64,000 nt of DNA from Perca fluviatilis. Taxonomy: Eukaryota; Chordata; Actinopteri; Perciformes; Percidae. The first letter of the stretch is position 1. Each line of letters starts with the position of its first letter. A program made the position numbers and the translations under genes. This document shows, in pieces, positions 57,971-64,000 of this stretch. The notes under the pieces are model-generated. The model was not told the DNA's origin. It saw nothing but the letters and a program-made list of their open reading frames with translations, and did not search any database. The stretch spans positions 7,784,550-7,848,549 of the forward strand of contig NC_053119.1 of assembly GCF_010015445.1 (NCBI RefSeq), in the 5' to 3' direction.

Positions 57971-59454
57971 CAATTAGTAAGGGGGGCAGAGGCATAGAAA
58001 ACCTGCTTAGAAATATAGGAAATATTGGATGGGATAGAACAACATAATGTAATTCTGCCAAACACATTGCATATCACATTTTCTATTGGCGCAGTCTGCC
58101 ACTTTTTAAACAAAACAATTCCAGTGCTGGTTCCATGGTATGGGGGGGGGCAATCATATTTCTGTGGGGTGCCACCCTGTGTCCCCCTTCTAGCTCCGCA
58201 CCTGGCCTTAATCACCATCTTCAGGGAAGGTGAATGTCTCGACTTGATGTATTTTGACAGCAACAAATCACACCGAATCCCCGAGAACTCTGTCTAATCA
58301 CTGCTGTGTCTGCAGAGAGAGGAAACAGCTGCTGATCCTGCAGCTCCAGGTGGTTCAAAAGCCACAATGTTTGTGTCACCTTTCCCTCCGAGTCATCGAC
58401 AGAAGAGACCGAACATCATGTCTACCTCACGTTTGTTACATCTGTTATCTGGCTGTTACAGTATCTCACTCTTTAACCACAGGATGCTTGTTCACTTGAC
58501 AACCACAGCATTTTGGTGTAATCTACTGCGGCCACACTTTGGAGAGGAATTTTATCCCAAACATGTAATAAATCATCTGAAGAGGGCAGATAAAACAGTC
58601 AACACTTCTCTCATAGAAAAAAACAGTGCTGATTTATTTATGTTAAATATGCAAACCTCCCGCCACTCACAGCGTTATGTGATACAACGCGGCACAACCA
58701 GAGCAATTCAAATAATTACTTTGCACCAAACAATATTATTAGGACCACTTGTCCCTTCCATGACTGATTAAAGTGGAAAGACATCTTGGCATCAAAATAT
58801 TTTATTAAAATAGAAGCATGAAAACTAAATAATTAATCATAGATGATTATAGACACCACTGTCTACTTTTACACTGTGTACTTTTGATCTTGTTTTTCAT
58901 GGTTTGGGCAGAGCTCCTCAGTTTTAATGAAGGGAAATCTAAATGCCACAGCACAGATTTATTTATATATATATTTAGACATCAGTCTGCTTCCAACGTT
59001 CTGGTAAGAAACAAGAGAAGCGTATTCCTGGAGGCTCCATTAAAGGAAAACAGTAGAAAATGTAAGGGACATATTCAAATATAATACAATACGTAAATAA
59101 CAAATGTAAGAGGCAATTAAGAAAAACAGTACACATAAAAAGACATACAATTTTTATATTGATATATTATTGATATATATGATTGATATATTCAAAGCCT
59201 ATTTACAGTAACTATCGCAAACAGAATGAATATTGCACAGGGGGTTGAATTCTATTCAAGATGGTGGGGATTTCAAAGGTTGGATTTCACTTTGTGTGTG
59301 TGTGTTATTAGCTCAAAGTCTAGACAAAAATAAGGGAGACCACACATCACTAAGGATTACATTAAAACCAATTTATTGTGTGTGGAAAGCAAAGCTAACA
59401 GAACTCAAAGGAAAACTGCACCAAAAACAAACCCTGCTGGCTGTGAGGACAGAG

Positions 59455-59459
<5 letters not shown>
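57971..59459. other. intergenic DNA, unassigned
   Basis: No gene or named repeat is seen; AT-rich near 58950-59200. Confidence 0.5.

Positions 59460-59523
<64 letters not shown>
59460..59523. repeat. (GA)n microsatellite
   Basis: About 32 uninterrupted GA units. Confidence 0.99.
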
Positions 59524-59525
<2 letters not shown>

Positions 59526-59799
59526 TGCATGTCCTGACGTCCTGATGTGGAGGGCAACCAGAAGGAGTGGATTCCGGTGTTGCTGATCCTCCTGACACAT
59601 GTCTGCCACTCAGCCTGCCTCCTAAACAGCTGACAGGGAAAGGAAAGTACCAAAGAGACACCCACAGAGTGGGAGGGGTCATCACAGTCAACCAACAGGC
59701 AACAGTTTGGGTTTGGCCCATTCTTGTTTCAACACCACAATGACCCCGCGCACAGCCACGTCCATAAACAACTGCGTTTGGCCTGCACAGTCCTGAGCT

Positions 59800-60303
59800 T
59801 AGTCTCGCTTTGCCAGACCTACCTACACATCACTCTGTTTATTGGCATTTCTTTAAACCAATCACAATCATCTTAGGCTCCGGCACGGAGCAACAGCACC
59901 TCTGCAAAAAAGCCTCGGGAAGGAACTTTTTTTTGGTGGAACGCGTGTACGTTCAAAAGTTGTTTTAGTCGTGACAACAGAAAATTCAGATTCAATTCAA
60001 TTTTATTTATAGTATCAAATCATAACAAGAGTTATCTCGAGACACTTTACAGATAGAGTAGGTCTAGACCGCACTCTATAATTTATAAAGTACCAACAAT
60101 TCTAGATTGTTGGGACAGGTAGTCTAGCTGGCTGTCTGGATTTGCCCTGCAGAGATCTGAGGAGGAGTTAACCAAAGTCCTAAACCATAGTTTAAAATTA
60201 CAACCCAAAGAAAGCAGAAAGTAACGGACATCTGGCCGAAAAGAGGGACATCCGGCGGAATTTCCGGTTGCACCAGAAGTGGAACATCATGGATTTAGAC
60301 TAC
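59800..60303 (+). mobile_element. TAGTCT-family hAT-like element, copy 5, with 8-bp target duplication
   Basis: Begins TAGTCTCGCTTTGCCAGACC and ends GGATTTAGACTAC. Flanks CCTGAGCT (59792-59799) and CCTGACCT (60304-60311) are the duplicated target inside the Tc1-type MITE, which fixes the family boundaries. A third repeat lies inside it at 59993-60110. Confidence 0.88.
59993..60110 (+). repeat. TTCAATTTTATTTATAG family, copy 2, nested fragment
   Basis: About 110 bp nearly identical to the start of 6569-6895, interrupting the CAGATTGGACAGATAG motif of the surrounding element. Confidence 0.85.
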
Positions 60304-60540
60304 CCTGACCTCAACTCCATCCAACTTCGGCTGTGAGCCAGACCTGATCACACAACAACAGTGTTGGACCTCACTATAATGCTCATGTGCATCAGCTAGG
60401 TTCAGTACTATGGTGTAGAGCCTGACACCAGAATACTGGAGGCTGTTAATGGTTTTGGAATGATATGTTCAACAATCACATATACAGTACATGTAAAGTA
60501 TGGGTGTCCACATACATACATATTTGGCCATATATTTTAT

Positions 60541-62295
60541 ACCGGTCATTGCATTTTCAATTTATCCCACTAGAGGGAACTGTTGTATTGTAAAAGCTGA
60601 GGAGAGTCCAGAGACATCATAACAAAATACCCCAAAAATGATTTTATACTTTCAGTCACAGGGATCATGCATTTATTTTGTCAACCTTATAATTTCTATT
60701 CATAGTCACAGGATGATGGAGCCTTTCCCAGCATGCACTTGGCGAAATAACACCCAGGATAGGTTTCCACCCCAGGCTCAGGCTCAGCACAGATATCCAA
60801 ACACTCATATTCTTATTTATTGGTAGTTTAGAGTCTTTAATCCACCTTAACCGCTGGAGAGAACACGCAAACATAGCAGAGAACAGGATCAAGCGGAGGG
60901 ATTTCTTTTTTTAGGAGGGGATAGTTAGTACAGACAGCTGAACCACCAACGAGTCACAATATCTAGTAAAAACACAATATTAGTGTTTCTGCAAACTTCG
61001 GCTCTGTAACTACAATATGGTAGGTCATTTGCAAGGGAATTTTTACTTCACAAATTACAGACATGGCCGATTCGCATGGGATTAAGATCACAGCCAAGCT
61101 CCGTAATTATTACAAATAATTACGTGTAATTATGTAAATTGGGCTTTGGATGTTTTTTTGTCTCTGATTCCAGGAATTTGCCTTAAATTCTGTACAGTTT
61201 GAAAATCAATTTGCACTCTTGAAACGTGTTTTGTTTTATTTTATTTATTAAACTGTGTGTAAAGTCTTACTCAATTTTTCACCAATGTATATAAATGAAT
61301 GGAAGCCAATAGCCACCTGAAAGGTAGGAAAATTACATATATTTTACATGATTTGTAGATAAATTGGTAAAAACATACAAAAGCCCTATGGTCCTTTGAT
61401 TCTTAACTATTTCGCCAGACACGTAGGTTTATAGTAAGGATTAGGAACCACTAAATGATATCTGATAGAACAGGCAAAGTTAACGTACCTCCACAGCACA
61501 GAGGAGCATTGAGCAGCTGGTGGTAACTTCTCACCCTGGTTGTATCAGGTCATTGCCATTAGCTCACAAGTGCCACTGTCCAATCCTGTCGTCTGCATGG
61601 AGGTAACAGAGCCGTCTCTGTGTTCTCTCATCCTCCTGTTATGTCTGCTTTGGTCCAGCACTGCGAAGCACTGGAAATTTCCGTGCAGGTTTTACTCTAG
61701 CCGAGACCTTTTGCACCCTGCTCAGGAGTTTTCTGTTGTGACACAGCTTGGATGTGTTACTGCGATGATGCTTGAGTGTCCGAGTCCACTGAGACTGTTT
61801 CTGTCCATGCAAATGTCTCGTTTAGTCGACTTATTAGTGACTTAAGTTCAACCTCTAGCCCCAGTTTGTGCTTCTCATGTACTGTGCATCATACAGCTAA
61901 CCATCAGGCTTTCGTAAAGATACTTGATATTTAAAAAAAGGTTGTTTATTGCAGTTCTGAAGGTATTTCTTAAAGAAACTATTTCGTCAGCTGTACAATA
62001 AAACAGATTTAACCCTGTTTCCTAAGTTTTGAAAGATTATAATGAGTATAAGTGTAGTATCTCTCGTTTTAGACAATGCAAGAAAAATATAAATGTGTTA
62101 TTACGTCAACTAACATAATGGAAAAATATCATATCAACATACATGATGATGATGATCAACTTTTTCATTTTGTTGATGCAAACTGGGCACTTTGGGCTAC
62201 TATCTTTGCTTGGATTAATAGTCACAGTTTAGAAGACTGGTTAAAATATGTTTTCATTGTGCAGCTAATGGAACTTTTATTTTCATCCATAGAGT
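60541..62295. other. intergenic DNA, unassigned
   Basis: No gene or named repeat seen. Confidence 0.5.
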
Positions 62296-62628
62296 CTTTG
62301 AGAACCAAAGTATGTGGACGCTCCAGGACTAATCATCAGTCAATCAACACTGGTACCTGACTGGTTGCAAAATCTTGTGGAAATTTTTCGCAGAAGAGTG
62401 GATGATGTTGTAGCAGCAGCTTAATGGTTGAATAAATTGTTTGAAAATGTTCAACAGTCACAGATACAGGATTCAAAATGTACTTTTTTGTCCACCAGCT
62501 CAATGGCGAGTGAGTTAATGTTCAAATTTTACCAGCCATGACTGGTAGATGGTGCTAATTTTGAACCCTGCACACATTTGTTGGTTGTGATGTTTGTCTG
62601 CCCACTTAATTTTGGCCATTTAGTGTAG
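62296..62628 (+). mobile_element. Tc1/mariner-type MITE, copy 3
   Basis: Left AACCAAAGTATGTGGACGCT and right TTTTGGCCATTTAGTGTA resemble its ends; CGCAGAAGAGTGGATGATGT and GCAGCAGCTTAATGG match the body. A segment at about 62470-62580 has no counterpart and may be another insertion. Confidence 0.65.
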
Positions 62629-62703
62629 CTCTGTGACTCAAATGTGAGAGGACTGGCTACTGCTAATGTATCCATGAATTGAAACAAAAACCTGGAGGCG
62701 TGG

Positions 62704-62897
62704 GAGCACGGATAGCTCAGTTGGTAGAGCGGGCGCCCATATGTAGAGGTTTACTCCTCAACGCAGCGGGCCCGGGTTAACTCCGACCTGCGGCCCTTTG
62801 CTTCATGTCATTCCCCCCTCTCTCTCCCCTATCAATTCTTCAGCTGTCCTGTCAGTAAAGGCCTAAAAATGACCTAAAAATAAACTTTAAAAAAAAC
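62704..62897 (+). mobile_element. tRNA-derived SINE, copy 3
   Basis: Head GGATAGCTCAGTTGGTAGAGC is a good A box; GGGTTAACTCC at 62774-62784 is the B-box position. The CTCTCTCTCCCC body and GTAAAGGCCTAAAAATGACC tail follow, then an A-rich end. It matches 23847-24019 and 21011-21187. Confidence 0.9.
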
Positions 62898-64000
62898 AGT
62901 AACCTGGAGGCGGCATTTAACAGCTCACGCTGTTCCTCTTTTCTATTGTATCCGTCGTATCCTTAAATCAGCCTTGAAAGGTTCAAACAATGAACCACTG
63001 TTAAGCCAACTTGACATCATCCCTGAACATGTTACTGTTGAACAATAGTTTACAGCGAGAGTCCAGGCTTGCCTCAGGCGGCATAATTACGTGCCAGCCT
63101 TTGCTGGAAATGAACTTGAATGCAGCCAAGTGACTTGACTCCAGTCTCCATGAACATTGCCCAACACTTTCATTTGTTTATCGAGTAACCATGGAAATGT
63201 TGTGCCAGGCTCTGGAAAAAAAAAAGAAGCCCATGAGCAACGCTAAAGGCTTTACTTCCACAGACTCAGATAGAACTACTACAGAGGGTTTGGAGGGGGC
63301 TACTGCTGGAATTTTTTGTTCAGCTGCTCTTGCTTTAACTTCGTTCATGTGTATTTTTTCCGCGACTAGCTTTAACTGGCTGGTTCCTGCAGTACAGATG
63401 AAAGAAACCAGTCACCAAGTATCTACTGTGAATCATTACACAATTAGAGTTGCTATGACTCAATATCACAAGTAAAAAAGAACAAAAAATCAACCTAAAC
63501 AACAACAAATCCACACTGGATTATATTAAATTTTAATGTGCACAGCGTGATAATGTACATTAAAAGCAAGGAAGGAAAAACTTATTTTCTTATAAAAATA
63601 TCACCTTTGGAGCTTAAAAACACTCAATTCAAGGAACAGGTGCTATGATATTACCATCTCTGTGAGAAGACAGCAGGTAGACTGAAGGTGACGGAGTCAA
63701 AGAGAGTTTAGTGTCTCAATAAAACATAACCCACACCCACCCCCATTGCATAAACCCCACCCAACCGTCCATCTCTTTACCCATCTCTGGGTTGGGAGGC
63801 ATCAGTTTGATGCTTTTCAGCATCGTGTCCACAGTCAAGAAGCAGGGCAGCAGAACCAACAAGTTGGGGAAATTAAAAACAACAACAACAACAACAACAA
63901 TTAGGTAGACAAAAAAGGGGGATGGAGCAAACTTATGACCAAATAACACATTAAAATGCATTCAAAATCACACGTTCCATCTCACATTATCTTAATTCCA
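62898..64000. other. intergenic DNA to right edge
   Basis: A (CAA)n run lies at about 63877-63900. No coding exon is recognised. The 3' UTR of an upstream neighbour (cav1 by vertebrate gene order) could begin here, but nothing in the sequence shows it. Confidence 0.5.

Larger units (their letters stand above)
59700..60540 (+). mobile_element. Tc1/mariner-type MITE, copy 2, split by a nested insertion
   Basis: Left part AACAGTTTGGGTTTGGCCCA then TGTTTCAACACCACAATGAC and TTGGCCTGCACAGTCCTGA; right part CCTGACCTCAACTCCATCCA to GGTGTCCACATACATACAT. These join into one continuous element when 59800-60303 is removed. Confidence 0.8.

Noticed and set aside
62704..62790. Possible tRNA genes at 62704, 24019 and 21011
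   Set aside because: The tRNA-like heads are followed by the shared SINE body and A-rich tail, and the cloverleaf is not intact.

Overview
The window is vertebrate nuclear DNA, almost certainly from a teleost. It has one widely spaced, spliced, minus-strand gene embedded in repeat-rich non-coding DNA. Long (CA)n tracts, tRNA-derived SINEs, LINE 3' ends and many small terminal-inverted-repeat (TIR) elements point to a spiny-rayed (percomorph) fish; the species cannot be fixed from this sequence alone.

The gene is met, the hepatocyte growth factor receptor tyrosine kinase. Transcription runs right to left. A non-coding first exon ends at 48062. Exon 2 (46458-45255) carries the start codon, signal peptide, most of the Sema domain and the furin site. 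Exons 3 to 10 follow at 17124-16921, 8762-8634, 7548-7372, 4736-4579, 3745-3631, 3043-2907, 1968-1804 and 474-375. All junctions keep phase, and the joined coding sequence is 2388 nt (796 codons). It covers Sema, PSI, IPT1, IPT2 and the start of IPT3. The rest of the IPT region, the transmembrane helix and the kinase lie beyond the left edge. Intron 2 is about 28 kb and intron 3 about 8 kb.

The introns are packed with mobile elements. Several boundaries are proven by exact 8-bp target duplications (hAT-type) or by TTAA ends (piggyBac-type). Three repeats press on the splice sites of small exons: a hAT-like terminus begins 3 bp into intron 4, a telomere-motif MITE sits 29 bp into intron 5, and the exon 6 donor is the first GT of a roughly 400-bp (GT)n tract.

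From about 48.5 kb to the right edge I find no credible gene. This is intergenic DNA upstream of met with LINE, SINE, Tc1/mariner-type MITE, piggyBac-type MITE and microsatellite sequence. In other vertebrates the upstream neighbour is cav1, which is not visible here.
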